Shown here: positions 1 through 4,546 of the stretch, one piece after another
Layout of the letters: every line of letters begins with the position of its first letter
How positions within the stretch are numbered: the first letter of the stretch is position 1
NCBI GenBank assembly: GCA_036667875.1
Contig: JAVWTD010000059.1
Span: 1 to 5,001 of the forward strand
DNA length: 5,001 nt
Origin: CAJGDV01 sp036667875
Lineage (GTDB): Bacteria > Bacillota_I > Bacilli_A > RF39 > UBA660
Direction of reading: 5' to 3'
The notes under the pieces: generated by a model
Told to the model about the DNA's origin: nothing
Databases searched by the model: none
What the model saw: only the letters and a program-made list of their open reading frames with translations
Translations under genes and position numbers: made by a program

Positions 1-145
1 CTTCCTGTTCTTTTGTTTTAGTTACTTGTGCATCCTCATAACATTTCTTATGTGCATATCTTCTAGCACTTGGTCGCACTGTTTCTTCGGAATTAGCATC
101 AAAGCTATTTTGGCAATATGGGCACTTGACCATTTTCTTCGCCAT
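1..145 (-). CDS. Small phage protein with Cys/His zinc-binding motif (3' end outside window)
   Basis: The 48 visible residues begin MAKKMVKCPYCQNSF. They contain CPYC at residues 8-11 and a second pair, His32 and Cys35, in AHKKC, a spacing that suggests one structural zinc site of CxxC...HxxC type. The following residues are charged (EDAQVTKTKEQE) and probably lead into a helix. Short proteins with this start are common hypothetical genes of phages in low-GC Bacillota; their biochemical role is unknown to me. The start at 145 is supported by AAGGAAG at 154-160 with 8 bases of spacing, and by promoter P1 just upstream. An alternative ATG at 149 is in a different frame and loses the Cys motif. 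The gene begins its own transcription unit after the ATPase gene. The end of the gene is cut off by the window edge. I am confident that it is a real gene, and less so about zinc binding. Confidence 0.75.
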   Translation of the reverse strand, partial: MAKKMVKCPYCQNSFDANSEETVRPSARRYAHKKCYEDAQVTKTKEQE

Positions 146-153
146 TCATTTCA

Positions 154-160
154 CTTCCTT
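154..160 (-). promoter_or_regulatory. Ribosome binding site deciding the start at 145
   Basis: The minus strand reads AAGGAAG, 8 bases before the ATG at 145. It supports this start over the out-of-frame ATG four bases upstream, which would sit only 4 bases from the site. Confidence 0.6.
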
Positions 161-175
161 TTGTTCTATAGTATA

Positions 176-204
176 ATTATATCATATTTTTGTTTAAAAG
201 TCAA
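176..204 (-). promoter_or_regulatory. Sigma-A type promoter P1 with extended -10
   Basis: On the minus strand the -35 box is TTGACT (199-204, 5 of 6 consensus), followed by a 17-base spacer and a perfect TATAAT (176-181) preceded by TGA, an extended -10. Predicted transcription starts near 169, giving a short leader before the zinc-motif gene at 145. The -35 box abuts the hairpin at 204-232 and shares one base with it. The -10 overlaps one arm of a 14-base inverted repeat (166-179), where a regulator could bind. Its core, AAAAATATGATATAAT, is identical to that of P3. Confidence 0.8.
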
Positions 205-232
205 TAAGACAGACGCTTTGCGCCTGTCTTAT
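204..232 (-). terminator. Hairpin after the ATPase gene, putative terminator
   Basis: The 13-base arms 204-216 and 220-232 are complementary except for one A/C mismatch, with a 3-base loop (AAA on the minus strand). It lies 9 bases after the stop codon of the ATPase gene, as expected for the end of that transcription unit. The following minus-strand sequence is only moderately T-rich (CTTATTGACTTTTAAAC), so termination may be partial. The T-rich stretch is shared with the -35 region of P1. The arm at 208-216 carries the exact complement of a 9-base part of the leader repeat found upstream of two other genes. Confidence 0.6.
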
Positions 233-241
233 CTTTAGTAA

Positions 242-1216
242 TTATACTATAGTTTTTAGTTCATCAACGATTAAATCTACTATCTCAACTTGGTCTCTTG
301 TGCAATCTCCAACTTTTCCACCTTTTCCTAAGTGATTTTCAACAACTTCCATAATTCTAGGCATATAAAATTCTGAATCTTTACTCATAAGAGTATTTAC
401 TTTATCAGAAAATTCTTTCATTAAAGCATCAAAATTTAATTCAACCTTAAGTTCATAAGCATTCTCTCTTTTATCTGTAAACAAACTAGGATCATTTTCT
501 GCTTCTTCTTTGTCTATTGCAGTGCCAATAGCTTCAACAAGAGATTTATAGTTAAAATCTATCACATCTGGAATATATTTAAATCTGCTACCTGCCACAA
601 ATCTAGAAGTTCCTCTAAGGAATAATTTAGCAGCTGTGCCACCTTCTGCCAATTCAACCACTCTTGAATAACCTATAAGATCACACATACGCTGACATAT
701 TAATCTTGCTTTGTTACTTAATGTTGGAACTATTTGATTGTACTCAGTGCCATTTTCATTAGTAAAAGTTTTATCTGTTGCATGACTAATTATTACTAGA
801 CCGTATCCTAATTGAACTATTAATCTAAGGCATTCATCAAACTCTTTTCCTACCATAGTGTAACCTTGTCCAAATGGGATATCTCCAATCTTTTCTTTTC
901 CCTCTATAGCTAATATATGTCTTTCACAAAAGTCATAAGCTATATCTCCAGTATCTATTATAATTGTTTCAAATCTCGATTTTACTTCCTCAGCCTTTAA
1001 TTGTCTTAAAGCTTTCTTAAACTCTGACCAAGAATTTATTGGCATAGCCATAGCACCAGGTATAGCCGAGAACCCTTTTTCAAAGGCTAGTAATAAATGT
1101 CCAGGAAAGCGGGTGGCAATGGTAGTCTTTCCGGTCTTAGGGTCCCCATATATTAAGCAAGAATACCCTTTTAAATCTCTTGATACTTTATGAGGTTGAA
1201 TATTCATTAAATCCAT
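242..1216 (-). CDS. Sak4-like AAA_24 family RecA-like ATPase (phage recombinase)
   Basis: This 324-residue protein has a clear P-loop near the N-terminus: GDPKTGKT at residues 24-31 (Walker A). It is followed by a hydrophobic strand ending in Asp88 (ETIIIDTGD, Walker B) and an ISH motif at 143-145 in the position of the sensor/motif III of RecA-like folds. The segment IVPTLSNKARLICQRMCDLI is typical of phage AAA_24 (PF13479) NTP-binding proteins, which include the Sak4 single-strand annealing recombinases. Known members bind ssDNA, use ATP and work with an SSB in phage recombination and repair. The C-terminal third (about 255-324) is an additional alpha-helical region with GKGGKVGDCTRDQVEIVDLIVDEL, perhaps a dimer or DNA contact module. 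The start at 1216 has AAGGAG 7 bases upstream, within a leader identical to that of the 2899 gene. Its start lies 38 bases after the methyltransferase stop, with no obvious promoter between, so the two are probably co-transcribed. A DnaB-loader or other AAA_24 role is the main alternative. Confidence 0.88.
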   Translation of the reverse strand: MDLMNIQPHKVSRDLKGYSCLIYGDPKTGKTTIATRFPGHLLLAFEKGFSAIPGAMAMPINSWSEFKKALRQLKAEEVKSRFETIIIDTGDIAYDFCERHILAIEGKEKIGDIPFGQGYTMVGKEFDECLRLIVQLGYGLVIISHATDKTFTNENGTEYNQIVPTLSNKARLICQRMCDLIGYSRVVELAEGGTAAKLFLRGTSRFVAGSRFKYIPDVIDFNYKSLVEAIGTAIDKEEAENDPSLFTDKRENAYELKVELNFDALMKEFSDKVNTLMSKDSEFYMPRIMEVVENHLGKGGKVGDCTRDQVEIVDLIVDELKTIV

Positions 1217-1245
1217 ATATTATCTCCTTGCGTCTGTCGCCACTT
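1217..1245 (-). repeat. Leader repeat copy A, upstream of the ATPase gene
   Basis: These 29 bases are identical to 2900-2928, and the identity runs through the ATG start codon (32 bases, 1214-1245). On the minus strand it begins AAGTGGCGAC and ends with the ribosome binding site AAGGAG and ATAATAT before ATG. It fills most of the 38-base gap between the methyltransferase stop and the ATPase start. No promoter is visible upstream, so it acts, if at all, in RNA. A weak GCG/CGC stem with an ACAGA loop can be drawn in it. Confidence 0.85.
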
Positions 1246-1254
1246 ATTATTTAT

Positions 1255-1908
1255 TTAAACTTTATCTTCTCTTCTAATCCAAAAGAACTCAGTAGTTTTT
1301 TCTCTGCGGTTTGGCTCGAAGATGAACCAACTATAGCTTTGAGCGGAACTTTGTTTCTTACTAAAATCTCCATTTTTATAACAGGCTATCCTATCCACAT
1401 ATTGATAAATTCTACTTGGTGGATTCGAGACAAATATATTTTCGTATCTAGATTTGCTTTCCGCAAACTGTGTTCTTGCTAACATTATAATTTTATTTGC
1501 TCTACCAAAAGATTTAAGCACAAATTCCTCTATCAAATCATATGGAGGGTTCATTATTATTACATCAGCTTTTTTATCAAAAGGATAATCATCACTAAGG
1601 AAGTCCAATCCTGTTACTGTTCTAGAATCTGAAAAACCTCTATCAACTAAATCGGTTCCAAATACCTTAACTTTATCTTCTAAATTATTTGCTTTTAGAA
1701 ACGAATCTATTCCCATTATCATGTGCCCACCGCCCAAGCACGGTTCTAGCACAATATTTCCCTCAACAAGAGGTTCAAATCTGAGAATGTTTTCTACTTC
1801 TTTTGGCGGAGTTGCATAATAATCATCTTCTGCTCTTTCCGCATGATTTTTATTATAACCACTATAAGTTCCCTTGTTATCATATCCCGCATTTTTATTA
1901 ATTGTCAT
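1255..1908 (-). CDS. Orphan phage DNA methyltransferase, N6-adenine type
   Basis: This 217-residue class I SAM-dependent methyltransferase shows DDYYATPPKEV at residues 28-38 (motif X-like entry), VLEPCLGGG at 53-61 (motif I, SAM binding), an acidic FGTDL at 83-87 (motif II) and DVIIMNPPYD at 115-124 (motif IV). NPPY is the catalytic motif of N6-adenine and related amino-methyltransferases. The C-terminal SKSRYENIFVSNPPSRIYQYVDRI followed by SYSWFIFEP resembles a family of compact phage methyltransferases. At this length there is little room for a target-recognition domain, so the specificity or even the substrate (DNA versus RNA) is uncertain. No restriction endonuclease lies next to it, so it is best read as an orphan protecting phage DNA or modifying host DNA. 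The start at 1908 has AGGAGG 6 bases upstream. It follows a terminator and precedes the ATPase gene, so its expression probably depends on read-through. Confidence 0.85.
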   Translation of the reverse strand: MTINKNAGYDNKGTYSGYNKNHAERAEDDYYATPPKEVENILRFEPLVEGNIVLEPCLGGGHMIMGIDSFLKANNLEDKVKVFGTDLVDRGFSDSRTVTGLDFLSDDYPFDKKADVIIMNPPYDLIEEFVLKSFGRANKIIMLARTQFAESKSRYENIFVSNPPSRIYQYVDRIACYKNGDFSKKQSSAQSYSWFIFEPNRREKTTEFFWIRREDKV

Positions 1909-1922
1909 ATAATACCTCCTAT

Positions 1923-1952
1923 AGGTTTAAAAACAAAGAGCCCGAAGGCTCT
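1923..1952 (-). terminator. Rho-independent terminator with UUCG tetraloop
   Basis: On the minus strand a 6-base-pair stem AGAGCC/GGCTCT (1937-1952) closes a TTCG loop in the very stable C(UUCG)G context. It is followed by TTGTTTTTAAACC, a good U-tract. It lies 8 bases after the stop codon of the 312-residue gene and ends the transcript started at P2. The methyltransferase ribosome binding site begins almost at the end of the U-tract, so downstream expression needs read-through or antitermination. Confidence 0.85.
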
Positions 1953-1960
1953 ATAGTTTC

Positions 1961-2899
1961 TTAGAATGCAAATCCTCCAGTAGTTACAGGTGCTGTGAAA
2001 GCATTGTTGTTTTTAGCTTTTTCAGCTTCTCTTGCTAATTGCTCTTGTAACTTTGTTGCTAAGTAGATTTGTCTAGCTGCTGTTGCTTCTTGCAATTCTT
2101 TAGCAGTTAAGATACCATCTACATCAAATTCAGCTGGTACTGTAGAAGTTCCTGTTGAAACCCAATCTCTCTTAGATTTTACAATTTCTCTTACACTATC
2201 TTCACCGAAAGCAGACTCTTCCGTTATTCTTGTTACTACTGTTTCATTAATAATTTTACCCCAAATCTTAGTGTAAACAATGTTTGATTTTGTAGCGGCT
2301 AGATTTTGGAAATGCTCTATACCTTTAGGATTAGTAATCGTAAATTCAACTGGAAGAAGTGCATTATTGAAGTTGAATATAGCTCCACTAACAATTAACT
2401 TATCTACAGTTTCTTTTTCTTCAACACCTTCGATAAATCTTGTTGCATTGATAACCATATCACAGTTAAAAGTACATCTCTTACTTTCGTCTGGATTTAA
2501 TTCTGTTGCTACATGAATAAAACCGCCTGATACTATCTTAGTAGATACTAACTCCTTAACAGCTTCCCCTTTTTCATTCTTTCCATCTTTATGCCACTCA
2601 TTTAAACCAATAGAAGAATCAACTCTTACCATTGTAGCTTCCTCTCCAGGATTGCCCATTAGAGTTTTTGCATTATTTATTAATCCAGTTAAAACTGCGT
2701 AATTCTTATTTTCTTTTCCACTATTGAAAGTAGGAACTACATAAGAATAATCAACTGTTACTATATTTAACATCTTATCATCAGTTGCAATATGGATTTT
2801 TCCACCGATGTAAGTAACTCCCTTTTTAGAAACCTTAACTGCTAAATCTAACTCATTTATTCTTCCTTCAATGTGTACTATGTTTTCTTGCTTTCTCAT
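1961..2899 (-). CDS. Conserved phage protein, probable ssDNA-binding/recombination accessory factor
   Basis: This 312-residue soluble protein has no signal peptide or membrane segment. It is rich in beta-strand patterns, and similar motifs recur: YIGGKIHIATDDKMLNIVTVDY (about 30-51), VSGGFIHVATEL (about 123-134) and LIVSGAIFNFNNALLPVEFTI (about 168-188). This suggests two or three OB-like beta modules. The last 45 residues are an Ala/Glu/Lys-rich helix (LQEATAARQIYLATKLQEQLAREAEKAK) followed by a flexible tail ending TTGGFAF. That ending lacks the acidic DDDIPF-type tip of bacterial SSB. I recall proteins of this type as conserved early phage genes beside Sak4-like ATPases; ssDNA binding is an inference from that context and the fold pattern, not from a catalytic motif. 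It is the first gene after the strongest promoter in the window (P2) and is closed by its own terminator, which fits an abundant binding protein. The start at 2899 has AAGGAG 7 bases upstream, inside the shared leader. Confidence 0.75.
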   Translation of the reverse strand: MRKQENIVHIEGRINELDLAVKVSKKGVTYIGGKIHIATDDKMLNIVTVDYSYVVPTFNSGKENKNYAVLTGLINNAKTLMGNPGEEATMVRVDSSIGLNEWHKDGKNEKGEAVKELVSTKIVSGGFIHVATELNPDESKRCTFNCDMVINATRFIEGVEEKETVDKLIVSGAIFNFNNALLPVEFTITNPKGIEHFQNLAATKSNIVYTKIWGKIINETVVTRITEESAFGEDSVREIVKSKRDWVSTGTSTVPAEFDVDGILTAKELQEATAARQIYLATKLQEQLAREAEKAKNNNAFTAPVTTGGFAF

Positions 2900-2928
2900 A
2901 TATTATCTCCTTGCGTCTGTCGCCACTT
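2900..2928 (-). repeat. Leader repeat copy B, upstream of the 312-residue gene
   Basis: It is identical over 29 bases to 1217-1245, and over 32 with the ATG. It is the last part of the roughly 50-base untranslated leader made from P2. On its upstream side is an A-rich stretch (nine A on the minus strand, 2931-2939) and three GTAA units (2938-2949), which differ from the flank of copy A, so the similarity stops sharply at 2928. Confidence 0.85.
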
Positions 2929-2958
2929 TATTTTTTTTTACTTACTTACTATATATAT

Positions 2959-2987
2959 ATTATATCATAATTTTTAATAATTGTCAA
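2959..2987 (-). promoter_or_regulatory. Sigma-A promoter P2, perfect consensus with extended -10
   Basis: The minus strand carries TTGACA (2982-2987), a 17-base spacer and TATAAT (2959-2964) with TG placed one base before it. Both boxes match consensus completely and the spacer is optimal, so it should be very strong unless repressed. The -35 starts 3 bases after the stop of the winged-helix gene. Predicted start is near 2952, giving a leader of about 50 bases to the ATG at 2899. Confidence 0.93.
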
Positions 2988-2990
2988 CAT

Positions 2991-3368
2991 TTACTTATCG
3001 AAGACTATGTTCTTGCCTGCGTCTGTAAGACAATAGGCAATTGGATTTGTTCCTTCTATCTTTTCAACATATCCATCTGTTACAAGTTTTCTTATTGCTC
3101 CAGATATTGTTCTTGACGATACAAAAGCAAATTCAGCTATTTGACTTGCCTTAAACTGACAAACATCTTCTTTTGTGTTCTCTTGCATAGTAGATATTAT
3201 TAACTTACCATTATCTGTGAATAGCGGCTTTGCTTTGTCTTTATCTTTTTCCTCTTTAAAACTGGTAAAATATTCCAATCCTTCTGAGTAACCATTAGTT
3301 AATACTGATTTATCCTCTAAAATATTAATAAGTGTATCCACCATTTCTATAAAATTATCTTTTTGCAT
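2991..3368 (-). CDS. Winged-helix DNA-binding protein (MarR-like), phage regulator
   Basis: This 125-residue protein has an N-terminal helical part (about 1-45), a linker, then PLFTDNGKLIISTMQEN and a winged helix. FKASQIAEFAFVSSRTISGAIRKLVTDGYV (about 72-101) gives helices 2-3 with the recognition helix at SSRTISGAIRKL, and EKIEGTNPIAYCLTDAGK gives the wing. This layout resembles MarR-type regulators and a common phage family of that fold. The likely role is transcription control of nearby phage genes; the operator is unknown. An ATG two codons upstream (3374) is in frame, but it sits one base from AGGAG, whereas the ATG at 3368 is 7 bases away, so I chose 3368. Upstream sequence is lost in the assembly gap, so its promoter cannot be seen. 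It ends 3 bases before the -35 box of P2, a position suited to read-through into, or control of, that promoter. No terminator is visible between. Confidence 0.8.
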   Translation of the reverse strand: MQKDNFIEMVDTLINILEDKSVLTNGYSEGLEYFTSFKEEKDKDKAKPLFTDNGKLIISTMQENTKEDVCQFKASQIAEFAFVSSRTISGAIRKLVTDGYVEKIEGTNPIAYCLTDAGKNIVFDK

Positions 3369-3375
3369 AATCATT

Positions 3376-3382
3376 CTCCTTT
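3376..3382 (-). promoter_or_regulatory. Ribosome binding site deciding the start at 3368
   Basis: The minus strand reads AAAGGAG, then A, ATG (3374), ATT, ATG (3368). Spacing to 3374 is one base, too close for efficient initiation; spacing to 3368 is 7 bases. The second ATG is therefore preferred. Confidence 0.65.
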
Positions 3383-3388
3383 AATATA

Positions 3389-3488
3389 NNNNNNNNNNNN
3401 NNNNNNNNNNNNNNNNNNNNNNNNNNNNNNNNNNNNNNNNNNNNNNNNNNNNNNNNNNNNNNNNNNNNNNNNNNNNNNNNNNNNNNNN
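3389..3488. other. Assembly gap of exactly 100 N
   Basis: One hundred unresolved bases separate the solenoid gene from the winged-helix gene. Exactly 100 N is a common placeholder for a gap of unknown size, so whole genes may be missing here. Any translation through it is meaningless. Confidence 0.95.
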
Positions 3489-4171
3489 ATTTAAAATTCT
3501 TAAATATTTTTTTCTATGAGGGTTTTCTTTAAGTCCACCATCTTCTTCTTCAATTCTTTGAATAAATTCATCTTTAGTTAATAAATTTTGACAGCCAATA
3601 TTGAATCTCCAAATGTCGTCTTCACACAAAAGAACTGTAATATATCTTCCTTTAATAAAAGAATAATACTCTATATCTTTAAATTCACAATTAATTTCCA
3701 TCTTATCAAAAATTACACTATCTCCATAAATTTTAGCATTATCAAAAATCCTAGCATTTTCACAAATTACAGCCTCATCATAAATTTTAGCACGACCAAA
3801 GATTCTAGCATTTTCACAAATTACAGCATCATCATAAATTTTAGCTTTATTCCAAATCTTAGCATTGCCATAAATCTTAGCATTACCATAGATTTCAGCT
3901 TCATCAAAAACTATAGCATTATCATAAATTTTAGCATTATCATAAACTACAACATTATCATAAATTTCAGAATTACCATAAACGCATTCCCAGAAATCAT
4001 AGTATTATCAAAAACTTTAGCATTATTATAAACAAAACAATCTCCATATTGGGATAAATTATCTTCAGATTCTATCCATCCTCCTACTAAACCATCACTT
4101 ATTCTTCTTATTTGTTTTAAAGTTCTTTCGTAATATTCTTTAGTCTCGCCCGTAAATTCATATTTTTTCAT
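3489..4171 (-). pseudogene. YdcK-type beta-solenoid repeat protein, frameshifted and cut by gap
   Basis: The first 63 residues (MKKYEFTGETKEYY...GGWIESEDNLSQYGDCFVYNNAKVFDN) have the N-terminal capping and first coils typical of YdcK-like beta-solenoid proteins found in phages and gut bacteria. Near 3983/3984 the frame breaks and the first reading frame stops at 3947. In the next frame, 16 further hexapeptides of pattern (Y/F)-(G/D)-N-A-x-(I/V) follow (3980-3693), then a C-terminal domain (ITVLLCEDDIWRFNIGCQNLLTKDEFIQRI, ending YLRILN) that runs into the gap. Restoring 4 bases (TAAA) gives a continuous 229-residue protein up to the gap, with 20 hexapeptides. Each repeat forms one side of a left-handed parallel beta-helix; no catalytic residues of acyltransferases are evident, so a structural or binding role is more likely. 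AAAGGAG lies upstream of the start at 4171. It may be a real loss of function, a rare variant or an assembly error close to a gap. Confidence 0.8.
3693..4034 (-). repeat. 18-base tandem coding repeats of the solenoid gene
   Basis: About 20 copies of an 18-base unit, roughly TAT-GAT-AAT-GCT-AAA-ATT, encode one hexapeptide each. Two consecutive 54-base blocks, 3836-3783 and 3782-3729, differ at only 6 positions by my count, showing a recent internal duplication. The repeats explain the periodic pattern on the plus strand and the open but meaningless reading frame there. Confidence 0.85.
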
Positions 4172-4204
4172 ATTAATCTCTCCTTTAATTCTTTTCTAAT
4201 TTTA

Positions 4205-4312
4205 TTAGTAAATTAATATAAATAATTGCATTTTTAAAGATTCTTCATTTTCATTTGTTTTATAATCTTTTATATTATTAATAGCGTTTCTTAAATATTT
4301 TGCTCTTTCCAT
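4205..4312 (-). CDS. 35-residue hypothetical protein
   Basis: This short gene encodes MERAKYLRNAINNIKDYKTNENEESLKMQLFILIY. It starts with ATG 8 bases after AGGAGA (4321-4326) and ends in TAA, fitting neatly between the 70-residue gene (19-base gap) and the solenoid gene (33-base gap, with its own ribosome binding site). The sequence looks like two short helices: a basic first half and a hydrophobic end (MQLFILIY). I do not recognise it. The good ribosome binding site and tight spacing in a polar gene run favour a real gene. It could also be a truncated remnant, since the hydrophobic C-terminus ends abruptly. Confidence 0.6.
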   Translation of the reverse strand: MERAKYLRNAINNIKDYKTNENEESLKMQLFILIY

Positions 4313-4331
4313 TATGATATTCTCCTATAAA

Positions 4332-4544
4332 TTATTCATCAAATTGACATCTTCCTAATTTTATTTTATTGATTTCTTCACTTTTAGCTATTAAAATATC
4401 TATTCTTTTTTGTTCTTTATTTATAAGATCTTCTATAGTTATTAAAACATCACTCATTCCTAATGCCATTTTTGAATCAAATAAAATAACTTCTTGTTTT
4501 CTTTTTTTTATTATTTCAGCAGCTTTTTTTAATCCTTCTATCAT
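4332..4544 (-). CDS. 70-residue helical hypothetical protein
   Basis: The product MIEGLKKAAEIIKKRKQEVILFD...IEDLINKEQKRIDILIAKSEEINKIKLGRCQFDE is highly charged and predicted almost all alpha-helical, with heptad-like spacing of Ile/Leu in its second half that could form a short coiled coil. It has no membrane segment or recognised enzymatic motif, and I do not recognise the family. Its ribosome binding site (AAAGGAG) lies within the last codons of the upstream membrane protein gene, and its ATG is 2 bases after that gene's stop, so translation of the two is probably coupled. It belongs to the small accessory-gene run transcribed from P3. Confidence 0.7.
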   Translation of the reverse strand: MIEGLKKAAEIIKKRKQEVILFDSKMALGMSDVLITIEDLINKEQKRIDILIAKSEEINKIKLGRCQFDE

Positions 4545-4546
4545 AT

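Larger units (their letters stand above)
166..252. repeat. 14-base inverted repeat enclosing hairpin and promoter P1
   Basis: CTATAGTATAATTA at 166-179 is the exact reverse complement of 239-252. One arm covers the -10 and start region of P1; the other covers the last codons and stop of the ATPase gene. The hairpin 204-232 sits between the arms, off centre. It could be a two-site operator for a DNA-binding protein, or an RNA structure in read-through transcripts. AT-rich composition makes short repeats likely by chance, but 14 perfect bases this close together is notable. Confidence 0.6.

Noticed and set aside
26..238. Open reading frame of 70 codons on the plus strand
   Set aside because: It covers the antisense of the zinc-motif gene, promoter P1 and the hairpin, has no ribosome binding site and a composition typical of antisense AT-rich DNA.
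1246..1300. Possible promoter upstream of the ATPase leader
   Set aside because: A TTGGAT/TTTAAA pair can be drawn but both boxes are poor compared with P1-P3, and it lies in the methyltransferase coding end.
1180..1482. 100-codon plus-strand reading frame
   Set aside because: It lies antisense to the end of the methyltransferase and start of the ATPase, which both have strong motifs; no promoter or ribosome binding site supports it.
2280..2516. 78-codon plus-strand reading frame
   Set aside because: It lies entirely within the 312-residue gene, has no ribosome binding site and no recognisable product.
2938..2949. Three tandem TTAC units as a phase-variable repeat
   Set aside because: Three copies are too few for frequent slippage, and they lie in an untranslated leader; more likely an A/T-rich unstructured stretch.
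3020..3027. GCGTCTGT, a partial match to the leader repeat, inside the winged-helix gene
   Set aside because: Only 8 bases match, and they encode the conserved LTDAGK segment; this is probably chance.
3381..3701. Minus-strand reading frame continuing through the N run
   Set aside because: Residues inside the gap are unknown; only 3489-3701 is real, and it is the C-terminal part of the frameshifted solenoid gene, not a separate gene beginning at 3701.
3947..3990. Programmed ribosomal frameshifting in the solenoid gene
   Set aside because: There is no slippery heptamer with a downstream stem, and a 4-base deletion restores the repeat period exactly, so a deletion is the simpler explanation.
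3588..4031. 147-codon plus-strand frame encoding repeated INFSII-like peptides
   Set aside because: It is the antisense image of the 18-base solenoid repeats; the minus strand gives the recognisable hexapeptide pattern and domain ends.
3693..4034. Regular short repeats resembling a CRISPR or minisatellite array
   Set aside because: The 18-base units are contiguous with no spacers and keep a protein hexapeptide pattern, so they are coding repeats.
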